A stretch of DNA of 64,000 bases, taken from positions 46,898,880 through 46,962,879 of the forward strand of contig NC_061795.1 in the NCBI RefSeq assembly GCF_021462225.1, given 5' to 3'. The position numbers and the translations under genes are program-made. Below the pieces are notes generated by a model. The model was not told the origin of the DNA and searched no databases. It saw only the letters and a list, made by a program, of their open reading frames with translations. Each line of letters begins with the position of its first letter. The stretch's first letter is position 1. The DNA is from Girardinichthys multiradiatus. Lineage: Eukaryota > Chordata > Actinopteri > Cyprinodontiformes > Goodeidae. This document shows, piece after piece, positions 13,140-24,425 of the stretch.

Positions 13140-13419
13140 CGCTTCAAGCGGTTTTTAGAACTAGAGAACCCAGGGTGTGAGAGTGTGTTTTCTTCCCTTA
13201 CGCCTTCCCTTAAGGCTCTACTCTGAGCCCTCCTGATGTTATGCAGTTTGACAGGCTTTACTGTTTAAAATGCACTGCTGGTTCACAGTCGCACACACAC
13301 ATAGGGGAAGCAGAAAGACAAAGTACAAAAATGGAGGGCTGCAGAAGACTATATTTATAAACACTGTGTGGATCTCAGACTGACTCTGACCTCCGTTTCA
13401 GATGCAGAAATAATCCTGT

Positions 13420-13494
13420 CGCCACGCCAAAACAAATTCCTTGTATGTCCAAAAACGTACTTGGCAATAAAGCTTTTCTGATTCTGATTCTGAT
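13420..13494 (+). mobile_element. Solo 3' end of an L2-type LINE
   Basis: It matches the terminal 70-75 bp of the L2 copy at 2858-5325: ccttgtatgtccaaaaacg, cttggcaataaagc, then three attctg units. Only the 3' end was inserted, a severe 5' truncation. Confidence 0.85.
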
Positions 13495-13775
13495 TATCTC
13501 ACAATTTTAGACTCTTTCACTCAAATGAACAACTTAATGACTAATTCAGTTATACTGTCATATATATACACACACACGTTATGTCAGAATTTATTTAGTC
13601 CCCAGTGTGAAGAAAGTGTTTCCTAAATATTTTAATGAAACTTTAAATTTAAATCTCAAAATATTGTGTCAACTAGTAAATGAAGAAAATACAGTATTAT
13701 GATCTGTTTACTATTTCATTTGTATTGTTCTTATTTTTAAAGGTAACTAATAATTTAGCTGCCTGACAGGGCTGT
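13495..13775. other. gnao1 intron 3, nothing recognised
   Basis: AT-rich, with a short (TA)/(CA) run near 13560. No feature seen. Confidence 0.5.
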
Positions 13776-13912
13776 TCCTGCTATTGTTGCCTTGCAGCAA
13801 CAAGGTTCTGGGTTGGGGATCCCTGCTGGGGTTTGTTGCTTTGGACCAGCTACCTTCCTCAGTCCAAAAACATGCATGTAAAGTTATTTGCAACATTTAA
13901 ATTGCCAGTAAA
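13776..13912 (+). repeat. Interspersed tRNA-like repeat fragment
   Basis: The block ttgttgccttgcagcaacaaggttctgggtt followed by agtccaaaaacatgcatg matches the repeat at 62872-63110 and, on the minus strand, 17283-17460, 33985-34312 and 39650-39775. Only part of the unit remains. Confidence 0.65.
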
Positions 13913-14053
13913 TGTTTATCTACTGAAATTATGTATTTTAGATTTTTAGTTCTCAAATTGAGCTCCTCAAGTTTTTTTAGTAGCCTAATGTTAGTTTCTT
14001 GGGGTTTCTAAAAATGTGATGTGATAAGAATTCAACTGAAGAACAAAGTGTAA

Positions 14054-15502
14054 TAGGTGATATTATGGGAAGAAACTTGTGGCATCAGAAACTGAATCTG
14101 TATTTGTGTAATTTGAAATTAAATGCATTGGTTTGAAAATGAATTTTACTAAACTGAAACTGAATTTAATGGTTTAAAACTGAATTCATTTGCTATTAAA
14201 ATGTATTTCATTGTATTAAAAATTCAGTTTGACTACTTTCACTTTCAGGTCTATAGTTCAATTTCAGTTCCAAAATTTAGGCATTGTCCCAATACCCACA
14301 CTACACCCTACGCCCCTCTATGAAGTGTGTACTTTGTACAAGTGCATGTAAGGGTTGAAGTGCGCAGGTTACAAGCTGCAAAATTGGAGAATTGGGACAG
14401 TAGGGGTTACGTCATCGACTTGCACCTGTGCACCGTAACTGCAACATCAAAAAGGGCGAGAACCAGCGCTGTTTTCACATCTTGCTGCTAAAAAAACTAT
14501 TTAAAACTGCAACAAGCAATTGTTTTGAGGAACAAAGTTTAAATCAGTTTATTTGCAAAGCATAATAATAATAATAATTATTATAATAAATAAACCAAAG
14601 ATTAATATTAGATTTCATCTGACTGAATTATATCTGTTTAACTTCCACCCATAGAGGAAACCCAGCGAGATTTTGAAAACAATGTGCCGGGAGTCAGCTG
14701 CTCTCTCTGGGTTTAGCGCAACTCAACCACCCGGTCAGCTGACAGCTGGTGAGGCAAGCGGCTGCTGGGGCAACGGACAAACACATCGGCGCATATGTGT
14801 AATTAAGCGATATCCTGATAAACTGATCAGATATTTTAGGTTTACACAACTACATTCTGGTCTAAAAACATTGTAAAAGTTCAGTTGTTTCACAGAATGC
14901 CCAATATATCCGATTTTATTCACATATTTTCTCTCTCCTCCAGCCTTTGCTACTTCTGTTTGAACAATCTACTTCGACCCTCAATGAATCATGGGATAGG
15001 GTGGGACACGGAGGATACACCAGACCTATCCTTCAAATCTAGGGATAGGAAGGAGGCATTTGTTGGAACCTTGGAGATTGGACAGCAGTCGTCGCCTCAT
15101 CCAGGATGTAATCGGCCTACAAATGCGTCCTTCAAAAGAATCCAGTCCTGAATTTGGACCCAGCAATAGTGAATGACATCCTTGAATCAGTAAATCTGTG
15201 TTTGATTAATCTGTGGCTTCAAGGACCTGGATGTGTGACACAAAAAACTGAATTTTGGAACTGAAATTGAATTATAGAACTGAAAGTGAAAGTAATCAAA
15301 CTGAATTTTCAATACAAAGCAAAGCAATTTTCAAAGCAAACAAATTCAGTTTTAAACCATTACATTCAGTGTCAGTTTATTGAAATTAATTTCCAAAGCA
15401 ATGCATTTAATTTCAAATTACACAAATACAAATTCAGTCTGAGCAATTCAAATTTAGTTTCTGATGCCACAAATTTCTTCCCATATGATATTCAGTAACC
15501 TA
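14054..15502. mobile_element. Foldback element with 220-250-bp inverted arms
   Basis: The left arm (14054-14275) and right arm (about 15250-15502) are inverted copies. Both contain gggaagaaa, tgtggcatcagaaact, tgtgtaatttgaaattaaat, ggtttaaaactgaatt and tttcactttcag in matching order, with indels and mismatches throughout. The interior of about 970 bp has a different composition. Its outer parts (tgtcccaatacccacac near 14287; tgcgtccttcaaaagaatcc near 15124) resemble ends of a non-autonomous hAT-like repeat, which suggests one element inserted in another. No transposase frame was found. The outer target duplication is unclear; both ends start with TAGGT when read inward. Confidence 0.7.
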
Positions 15503-16575
15503 AATCCAGAGGTCAAACTTCAATGTTTTCAGCTTGCTAACAACAATAAAGCTAAACTGTGAGATTGTCAAAATTCACCTGAGAAAAACTCAAAGTTCTT
15601 AAATTTGATTTAGTTGATTTTATTGTCTCAAATTTCCCTGCAAAGTTGTGACCTTCTGCAAGGAGCAACATGATTCACACACATTCACACCTGCAGGCAA
15701 TCCAGATCACCAGACTGAAGGAGATCAGTATGAACATGCCGGCGACTCGCAGGGAAGTAGGATTCACACCAAAAGGACAGAGTGAGCCAATTAAGCTGAG
15801 AAGAGGTGATCATAAATGGGGAACAGCGGACCCTGAAGTGAGAAGCCTTCATCAGAGAGATATTTCAGTACAAATAGGAAAATAAGCATTTTTTTTAGAC
15901 CCTGAGCAACAATGAGGGAACAAAGATGACACTGATGAAACCAGCATCCCTGATCTCAGGTGTGGGATCCTTTCCATTTCTGTGCTCTGACATCTTCTTT
16001 TGACGATGCTGACACTTTCTCTCTGTTCTTGCTCTCTAGTTTACCATTTTTTATCTCTGAACGCATTCAGAACAGTTACCCTAAACCCCATGATTTATGT
16101 ATGTTTCAGCTGGGCAGCCGCAGTAGATCACACCTCTATGATCACTCAGGGGATTCAAACTGAGGTTGTTCATTCTAACCTGTTAAGTTCTTCTGTCTAC
16201 GGATCCATTACAATTAAAGTACTAAAGATGAATGTTGGAATTCGGAGGAAATAACTTTAAGCTGCACCAACCTGCCAAAGGACTATACACTAAATGACAG
16301 TTCAGACAAAGGTAAGCCAGAAAAAGACAAAACTAAAAGTCAAAGGCGAAAAAAGACAAGAAACATGATAAAGGAGGAAAGAAAAGATGACGAGATTATG
16401 CTGAAAATGAAGGTGTGAAGTAGGGGGCAGCATCAAAGAGAGCACAAGACTTCAAACACCAACACACACTCCAAAAACACACAAACAACCTTCAAATAGC
16501 AGATTGTAAGTGTGTGTGTGCATAGTAGGCTCAGCCAACATGGTGACCTTCTTAACCTGGTGGGAAGGGATATAT

Positions 16576-16576
<1 letters not shown>
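15503..16576. other. gnao1 intron 3, nothing recognised
   Basis: No supported feature. Short frames between 15670 and 16254 have no recognisable content. Confidence 0.5.

Positions 16577-16640
<64 letters not shown>
16577..16640. repeat. (AC)n microsatellite, 32 units
   Basis: A 64-bp pure AC tract. The minus-strand poly(Val-Cys) frames across it are artefacts of the repeat. Confidence 0.99.
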
Positions 16641-16641
<1 letters not shown>

Positions 16642-17282
16642 AGGTGTAGTGACCTATGACCTAAAAGGTCTTTTTGACAGCCACCTTACAGCTCATTTCA
16701 ACCCCAGCTTCTATTTAACATTAGGCGTCAGTTTAAGTTGACTCCCGGAATATTGTTGTGGAAAATGTGTCAAACAAAATTTTCAAGTCATTTTAAACCA
16801 AAGCATTTAAAATTGTGAATTCAAAATTTTCAATTCTTCGGTATTCAGTGAATTTGTTTTTGTTGTTACATCTGGAACAGATTTAAACAGCATTAACAGG
16901 GATAAATCAACAAATGGTTACTTATCCAAGAATATGTGACAACAGAAAGCAGGCCAACCGGTTGGTGCCTGTTGTTGTGGAAACGGGTCCTTATTCTCAG
17001 GATTCATAAATGTGTGTCTGAATAAGTTTTTTGTGCTACACCCTTATTCTGATAATAAAAGCCAGTCTGTTCTTAAAAGTACAACATCCTGCACATGAGC
17101 ACCACGGCACCTCAATGAGGTTAAGTTATGTGCTCTGTCCCCAATCGTGGTTCCTAAATACTCATCTACAGCCACAGCATCTCTAGTTAAACTGAAATAA
17201 CAAAACTGAAAAGAGGGTGAAAATACATCTCAGATTTCTATACTAGTTCTGATCTTATCTCCAACAGCCATCGCAGGGACTG
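16641..17282. other. gnao1 intron 3, nothing recognised
   Basis: AT-rich intron with no supported feature. Confidence 0.5.
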
Positions 17283-17310
17283 ACAATGACATTGAGGACA
17301 GACAACCATG

Positions 17311-17352
<42 letters not shown>

Positions 17353-17460
17353 AAGGCAATTAGAGTAACCCATGCAGAAAGACCCAAGGCTGGGATTTGA
17401 ACCCAAGACCATCTTGCTACAAGGCAAAAGTACCAGCACCTGCTCCACCATGCAGCTACC
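17283..17460 (-). repeat. Interspersed tRNA-like repeat with internal (CA)n
   Basis: Minus-strand copy of the family seen at 62872: ggtagctgcatggtggagca, a B-box-like gggttcaaatcc, and the aattgcctttagg block. A pure (CA)n tract at 17313-17349 sits where the family normally has unique sequence, so the microsatellite grew inside the repeat. Confidence 0.7.
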
Positions 17461-18853
17461 TACTGATGGAAACAACCATTCCTCTAGCTGTGAACCAGAC
17501 ATTTGAGCACGAGTAAAGGCCTTTTGGTCAAAGGACAGACCAGAACATGACATTATAAACATTTGGCTCAAATGGTATATGAAGAAAGCTCTTCACATCA
17601 TTGGGAAATGTATTCATAAACAACTAAAATCCAAATAAACATATCAGGTTACTTCAATAATGTCCTTAGAGATATCTTGAGGCCCGAGTGAAAAGTGCTC
17701 AAAGCTTCATAGTGGCAGCAGTGTCTATTTCGAGCCTGCTGTCATTGTGTGAGCCTGCACCGTGCGTGTGTGTGTGTGTGTGTGTCACAACGCCCTTGGA
17801 CACAAGCTTGCGGAATGTGTTGAGAGCGAGGCAAAACACCAGGTTGCCACAGCAACCAGCGAAGGCCACAGGACCAGATGGGGTGGGTAGGTGTGGTGTT
17901 AACAGAAGACAAGGTGAGAGCGGGACCAAAGGTAGGAGTTGGTGCTGTCCTGATAAACTGTCGGGCCGAAGGATTTAGCAGGAAAAAACTGATGTGAGGC
18001 GTTATTATATTAATGTAAGTAAAGGTGTGTTTACATACACACACACCCGCACACTCCTGATGCTTTATGGGAGTCAGTCGGATGTCTGGTTACTTAGCGG
18101 GGAAGTGAGGTGTATTCTGTAGTTTAAACAAAGCTCACTGTGTCACTCTGTCTGTCCAATGTCCACTGCCTCTTTAACAGCTTCTACTTTCAGATTATCT
18201 GCCTTCAACCTCTTATGCATTTTACAATAATATGGTTTCATATAGCTGCAACATACTGCTGCATTTCTCTGCTTTAGACCTTTGTCTTATTTTCCATCGT
18301 CTCTTTTTGGTCATCAGTCAGTCACATAACCCTTCTTGCTTTTAATATTTGCACATCAAGTAGTGTTGACAATCAGGTGCAAGAAAGCATGCAAGTTTCT
18401 TTTTTTAGAGCAATTTAACACATTTCTATCTCCATGCACAGGGATCCTGAAACAAAGCTCTTTGCTGTGCAACAGGGAGACCCCCAAACCAAGCACCCTC
18501 CATCCCTGGTTCAACCAGCTGCTGACCAAAGGCTACTCTTCAGCTGCAAGTCTCCTCCTGTCGTCAGCACTCTGAAAACATTATCTAACACCTTGTAAAG
18601 ACCACCCAGAAAGAAAATAGTTTCATTTCTAAAGAACTGCACAAGGTCACTAAGATCAAATCTTTGCAGTGTTTGAAAATTAACCAATGAGTAATAAATA
18701 GAAAATGTTTTTTCTCTTCTATAAAAAAACAATACTTGCCCCAGCATCAATTTTATAAAGGTTAGTTGAAAACATGTGCATTGACTGATCATCCACATAT
18801 TACCTTGACGATTTAGGTTTTTCCCAACAAAGCCCACCTAAGATGTCGAGGCC
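17461..18853. other. gnao1 intron 3, nothing recognised except (TG)n
   Basis: Holds a short (TG)n tract at about 17765-17785. Frames on both strands around 17688-18044 run through this tract and lack conserved content. Confidence 0.5.
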
Positions 18854-18854
18854 T

Positions 18855-19420
18855 GGGGCCTCAAGTAAGAACCGTGCGTATGCACAAAAACTTTGCAGCG
18901 CAAGTTAGGGGCACTTTCATTCTCACTGAAAAAGAAAACGGTGTCTGATCAGCAGATTGATTCCTAACAAGTCAGATATGATGAGTACTAAGGTGGACAA
19001 GCTAGAGACAATCACACACGTCCATAAATAGCTGCATAAAGTTGCGCATAATTGTGGAATGATGGCAGCTTTGGCTCAGCTGTAGAACATCGCGAATGGA
19101 AGAAGGCAGAAGATTTTCAGAGATTGTACTGACCTGCTGGCACATGATGATGCATGGCCAATTAGATGGTTTAGACTGCCCAGGGCAATTATTTTGTAAC
19201 TCTGCATGGAGCTGGCGCTGGAGCTGAGGGAAAGCAGGAGGGACCGAATGTCGCCGGTATCAGTTCAAGTTCTCGCTACCCTGCGGTCCTTTCAACTAGA
19301 GCTTTTCAGAAGGAGCTGACTGACATGTCGGGTATTTAACAGTCATCCCTGAGCCGGGCCATGCCGGCCATATGGGACGACCATATGGGCCATATGGGAC
19401 GGCCTCATCCGTATGTTGCT
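18855..19420 (+). mobile_element. PIF/Harbinger transposon, 5' fragment
   Basis: It opens with a Harbinger-like terminal sequence (gggcctcaagtaagaaccgt). From about 19130 a frame reads DLLAHDDAWPIRWFRLPRAI, then after a stop continues with CMELALELRE and VQVLATLRSF, and in another frame QSSLSRAMPAIWD near 19345-19375. These are N-terminal blocks of HARBI1-like nucleases. In-frame stops and a frameshift kill it. It ends about 20 bp before an L2 fragment, and its own 3' half and right terminus are absent. Confidence 0.75.
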
Positions 19421-19469
19421 CATATATACATATATGAGCTTAAAACAACCACCCCCCTACCTTCAGATC

Positions 19470-21085
19470 CTCTACTTGAACAACTTGAACTCAACCCACT
19501 CAAGACTGTGGAAATTGTGGTGGACTTTCAGAGAACACTACCCCCATACACCCCCCTCACCATCCTCAACAACACCGTGTTGGCTGTGGACCACTTCAGG
19601 TTCCATCTCTGAGGACCTGAGATGGTCTTCACACATAGACACTGTTTGAAAGAAGGCCCAGCAGAGACTGTACTTCCTGAGGCAACTCAAGAAGTTCAAC
19701 CTTCCACAGGAGCTGCTGGTCATCTTCTCCGCTGCCATCATTCAGTCTGTCCTGTCTTCATCCATCTCAGTGTGGTTTGGCTCATCCACAAAACAGGACA
19801 GGTCCAGACTGCAACGAATAATCAGGACTGCAGAGATAATAATCAGGGCTGACCTTCCCTCCATATGTGTAATCCATGCAATAATTATTAAAACAGTTGA
19901 AGCAGTAGGGAGTGAAACAAGCATGTTCTCATATTCTGGAGCTGAGAGACTGGAGAGGTCTGTGTGGAGCCACATTTTATCTGCCACATATTATCTGTCT
20001 TATCTTTTGCAAAAATATAAACAAGTATAGCCAAAGAAATGATGTATGATGATTTTATATTCTTTCACATGTATTGAATAAAATTAGTAGTCTTTGATTA
20101 ACAAGTTAAAAGATGTATGATTGAAATGTTTTTAAGAACTGAGAATTAGAGGAAAAACATTAAGGTTTGACATTCTCAATCAGCTATATATGAAAGAGAT
20201 ATAGTCCCATCTGGGGTGCCACCTTTCGTTGTCCGATGAGCTAACCCCTCCCTCCTACTTCCCCATGTCTAAAGGGATTACTCAATCCAGCTCTCCATCC
20301 AATGGGTCCGGTCTTCCCTAAACCTGAAAGTTCTGTTTAAGCTGGTGTCGGGAAATGACTCGCCTAGCCTCTGACAGCCTTCATCCAAAAGTCTCGCCCT
20401 TCTTCAACTGGAGGTCTAGATGACTGAGTAGCCTCTCACAGTCATCCACACTTTCAACAACACTTTTGTTCACGGCTGCTCATTCCCTAATATTACAATA
20501 TTTCTTTCATATATAGCTGATTGAGAATGTCAAACCTTAATGTTTTTCCTCTAATTCTCAGTTCTTAAAAACATTTCAATCATACATCTTTTAACTTGTT
20601 AATCAAAGACTACTAATTTTATTCAATACATGTGAAAGAATATAAAATCATCATACATCATTTCTTTGGATATACTTGTTTATATTTTTGCAAAAGATAA
20701 GACAGATAATATGTGGCAGATAATATGTGGCTCCACACAGGCCTCTCCAGTCTCTCAGCTCCAGAATATGAGAACATGCTTGTTTCACTCCCTACTGCTT
20801 CAACTGTGTGTTTTAATAATTATTGCATGGATTACACATAAGGATATAAGGATATTTATTGTAACTCTTATGGAGTTAACTGTGAGCAGTTACTAGATGT
20901 TGCATGGATTACATGGAAATATCTCACCTTATTTTGACAATATGTATTTAAGGACATAAAGATATATGCAGAATATATCTTATAACGCAAAAAACAAAAA
21001 CAACCCAGAAAGCAAAGTGTACCGGAGTCAAATTCCTTGTTTGTTGTATGTACAAACTTGGCAATAAAACTGATTCTGATTCTAA
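19470..21085 (+). mobile_element. L2-type LINE fragment split by a foldback element
   Basis: Frames at 19470-19860 read NLNSTHSRLW/LELNPLKTVEIVVDF, then [20 protein letters not shown] and WFGSSTKQDRSRLQRIIRTA. These are the thumb region of the same L2 family as 2858-5325, with frameshifts. At 19864 the coding stops at a TA and a 973-bp foldback element begins. LINE 3' sequence lies beyond it, ending at about 21085 with ttggcaataaaactgattctg. Some LINE sequence next to the insertion appears deleted. Confidence 0.8.
19866..20838. mobile_element. 973-bp foldback (MITE-like) element with 335-bp arms
   Basis: The left arm (19866-20198) and right arm (20503-20838) are inverted repeats differing only by about one 4-bp indel and a few substitutions. 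The termini are TGTGTAATCCATGCAAT, flanked on both sides by TA (19864-19865 and 20839-20840), fitting a TA target duplication as in Tc1/mariner-type elements. The 304-bp centre is GC-richer and has no transposase frame. It interrupts an L2 fragment, so it arrived later. The arm identity indicates recent formation or arm-to-arm gene conversion. The family is not identified. Confidence 0.88.
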
Positions 21086-21919
21086 TAGTCTTCGCCATTC
21101 AACAGATACTCAACCAAACTGGGGCCAAATAAAAACACATAATCATCAGCAGCTGACTATTCTTTTGCTCATATTTACATTCCATCAAATGAGCCAGCGT
21201 AACAAGAAAATCAAAGTAACTGTCTTCCCTAGTCAGAGGTCAAGTCTTATAACCATTTAGAGTAAGTCTCAATATAACAGTTTACAATCCAATATTTTCA
21301 AATGTCAGGATTTAACAACATAATGCAGGCCCACTCACACACTCACACACACACATCAGCAACACTCCATTAGGGTTAAAGCTGATGCCATCGCCGCTAG
21401 CTGGAAATGCCAATGTGCTCTAAACATCCCAACACACATGGATACATTACCTTGATCAATAGCCGTATTGTTATTTCATCTCTCCACAGTGAACATCAAT
21501 AGCTTGGCTGTGATTAAAAAAATTCTGTGCCTCTTAAAGAGGCTTAAGCCAAAAAAACACCTATTGTTCATTGTGTGATATTAGGCTGGAGAAAAAGAAC
21601 CCAAATGCGGAACCAAGTATAATAATAAAGTGCAGTCATCAGCTTTACTGATGTAGGCTGATTGTGGAACAGGACCTCAGATAGGCACTGATCTGGCAGG
21701 GAACAGAAAGGAACTGAGGAACCTACTTTCAGGGTAATCAGCAGACAAAAGAAGGGTGCTATCAAGAACCTAAAGACAGATAAGGAGGCAGAATGGGATG
21801 CAAAAACAAAGAGCAATGGTGTACAAGGACACATAATTGTTTCTGATGGTTTTGAAATGTTTTTACCTAATTTTAGTGCAGTGAATGTGGTCCACAGCAG
21901 GTTTTATGGAGCAGTTCAA
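21086..21919. other. gnao1 intron 3, nothing recognised
   Basis: No supported feature. Near 21570-21830 there is a moderately GC-rich stretch that may be an old interspersed repeat, but I cannot classify it. Confidence 0.45.
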
Positions 21920-21924
21920 AATAA

Positions 21925-22260
21925 TTCATACCTCTGGCAGATTTAGATTTAAACTAAGCTTTTGATTTCACCAACTTGTTTCTTTTGACTAAAAGCATTA
22001 ACATTATGGAGCAGTCCAGTCTGAGTCCCAACTTGAATCTAATAGATAATCTGTGGAAGGAGCTACAGATAAGGGTGATGGCAAGGAGGCCTTCCATCCT
22101 CAAAGACCAAAGATTAACCATGAAATTATGAGTGGAAACATGAAAAAAAGATGGTCGGAAATTATAAGAAGGGTTGGATTGCTTTAATGCCAATGAAGAT
22201 TTTTCAATTATTCAGTTACTGATAAAATTATAAATCATTTTAACATGCCATTTCTTATTA
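21925..22260 (+). mobile_element. Tc1-type relic
   Basis: Contains catacctctggcagatttag near the left side (a Tc1 inverted-repeat type sequence) and a DDE-region remnant near 22022-22075 reading NLNLIDNLWKELQ, followed by aggaagggt-like 3' coding and end sequence. Most of the transposase is deleted. Confidence 0.65.
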
Positions 22261-24283
22261 AATGTGCAATATACCGATTGAATATAATCTGTTTACAGTT
22301 GATACTGATTTTACATTATTTGATTGTCTTTTGACAGTTGGCTGTCTGATCTTCTTTTCTTCAACTTTGACACCAATCATGGTTAATATGTCCTCCGCAT
22401 GGTATCTGTCTATGTTATATGTTATATGAAATTTAAGGTTAGGAACGGTTTTTTTTTGTCACTTGTTAGTCGAATGCTATCAGCACGTCTGAAGATGTGA
22501 TAAACTGGAAACACCCTTTCAGGGTGGTCACGGGTACATAATTGTTGTGGTTTCTTTGGGATGTGACAGAAATCTTCCTTATTTTATAATATTTTTGATA
22601 ACATTTCTATGCAGAGAAACTGGACGTTTTATGGTGTTGCACATTTTGTCTCAAGATGAAGTTAAGAAGCAGGTTAAGGTTTTCTCAGGAATGAAATAGA
22701 GCTTCTAGTGCAGGAGGTTTTTGGTCACACCGCTCCTCCTCATATCTTTACTTCACGTTTTAAAACAATACCGCATGAAGCAAATGGCTTCAGAGACATT
22801 ACAAACAAAAAAATATAAGCATCCTTGTATAGCAGAATATTCCAAAATAATCATCAAAAAAGAGGTAAGAATACTGCGTTGTTGCATCCGTTTGAAGCCC
22901 AAATCAAAGGTGAAGGATAAATTTGACTAACAGCACAGCATAATATCAGCTAAACCATACATATGCAAAGTCTCCCACAAAGATGCGTCTTTCACATCTA
23001 AAAAGGGATCAAACTCAAAGCTTATTTTTTTTTATAAGGTTTTAGAGGTGACCCTCCCTACACCTTTCAAGAACTCATGTGTGGGCTAGCCCAACCTAAT
23101 TCTTAAAATACATGGAATGCACACAAACATTAATTATGGTGTACAATATGTTGACAACTCTAAACTTATTATTTAAAAGAATTTTAGCACCAAAGTTGCA
23201 GCAAAACACAGATAAGATGTTGGCTGTGGCGCTCCATCAAGGTTGGTCCCTGTTAATTAACCTCACACAGTTGCTCTAAATCCAGAGAGAACTGGTGTTA
23301 TTCTTTGGATTAGACACATAATCCCCAATTAGCGTATTATATATTGAACTTGCCTGCTGTGGGGACTTAGAAAACGCAGAAACAGGACCGATGTATACTG
23401 ACATTATGAATTTTTGTATGACAGAGTTCGCTGGCAGCCTTTTAATTCAGCCTTTATATATAAGGACATGAACTGTATCTCTATATCCAAACTGTATTTG
23501 CTGGTATACGAACATGGGAAAGAAAAACAATATGATCACCCTTAAAAAAGAATTAACAAAATGTTGCTGCTGTGGATTAAAAGACGAAGCTGCAAATATC
23601 ACACATCTTGAAAGAAAAGCATACATAGTAAGGATAGCCATAAGCAGTGAGGACTGAATTGCATTTGCAAGATGTGAAGCATTAACATGACCTTGTTAAA
23701 CAACTTGAATCATGTGCTCTTTGTTGTCTGATTGATCATTAATCTCACCATGTTGAACAAAGCTCCATCTCTGCAGTTTTATGGAGGTTTAACATTAACA
23801 AACCCCTCCAGCACTAGTTGATGGCTGAGTTCTCAACCAGGTATTCCATGAATATAGTTATTACATACAGGGGTGAGTTAATATGTGTATTAATTATAGC
23901 ATTCTCCAACGCTGACCATGACCGATTTGAGGTAATTACAGTATAACCATTATATCTGCAGAGATGTAATAAGAGGTCAAAGACAAGTGGGTAAAGATGA
24001 GTGTGGTGTTCTGATACACGAGCTGGATTCAAGGTGGCTGAAAGACGGTAAGTGTGTAATGTAGACAGTTTGCTGTGTTGGGAACCGGAGGCTAAACTCA
24101 TTGGGTCATATTGATCCTAAATTAGCTTCTGAGTTTGGGACTCAAGGCTCTTCCATCTGCGAGAGGTTCTGTCTGTGAAGCGCTTTAGTTTACACTTCAG
24201 ATCCCGTCATCAAGTTTTCAAAGTCATGCATATATTTTGCAGTGTGTGCGTATGAGGAAGTATTTTTGAAGCATTTATCTGAC
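22261..24283. other. gnao1 intron 3, nothing recognised
   Basis: Intron immediately downstream (in gene sense) of exon 3. The GT donor of exon 3 is at 24282-24283 (minus-strand GTCAG). I searched by eye for exon 4 of gnao1 across 1-24283 and did not find it; it probably lies left of the window. Confidence 0.6.
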
Positions 24284-24425
24284 CTTGCGCTCCTTGTCTC
24301 CGTACTCCAGACCCAGTGTATCCATTGCACGAACGATAGCAGCCAGAGATTGGATGGTGTTGCTGTAAACGACAGGCTTGTACTGCTTTACGTCATCACC
24401 AGAGAAACCGTCCTCATGAATGATC
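24284..24425 (-). CDS. gnao1: gnao1 exon 3 (G-protein alpha-o, residues 54-101)
   Basis: The 142-nt exon completes the split codon for K54 and then encodes [20 protein letters not shown] through [10 protein letters not shown], the start of the alpha-helical domain that covers the nucleotide pocket. A minus-strand AG acceptor (tctctctccag) precedes it and a GTCAG donor follows. The length of 142 nt is that expected for exon 3 in the Gi/o family. No stop or frameshift is present. G-alpha-o couples heptahelical receptors to ion channels and other effectors at the plasma membrane, mainly in neurons. It is separated from exon 2 by 29.5 kb of transposon-rich intron. Whether this is the gnao1a or gnao1b paralogue cannot be told from three exons. 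Confidence 0.97.

Noticed and set aside
16433..16640. Poly(Val-Cys) frames
   Set aside because: They are translations of the (AC)n tract; the same holds for frames over 29087-29372 and 17688-18044.
1..24283. gnao1 exon 4
   Set aside because: Looked for a minus-strand exon continuing the helical domain after KERK; none found by eye, so it is taken to lie outside the window.
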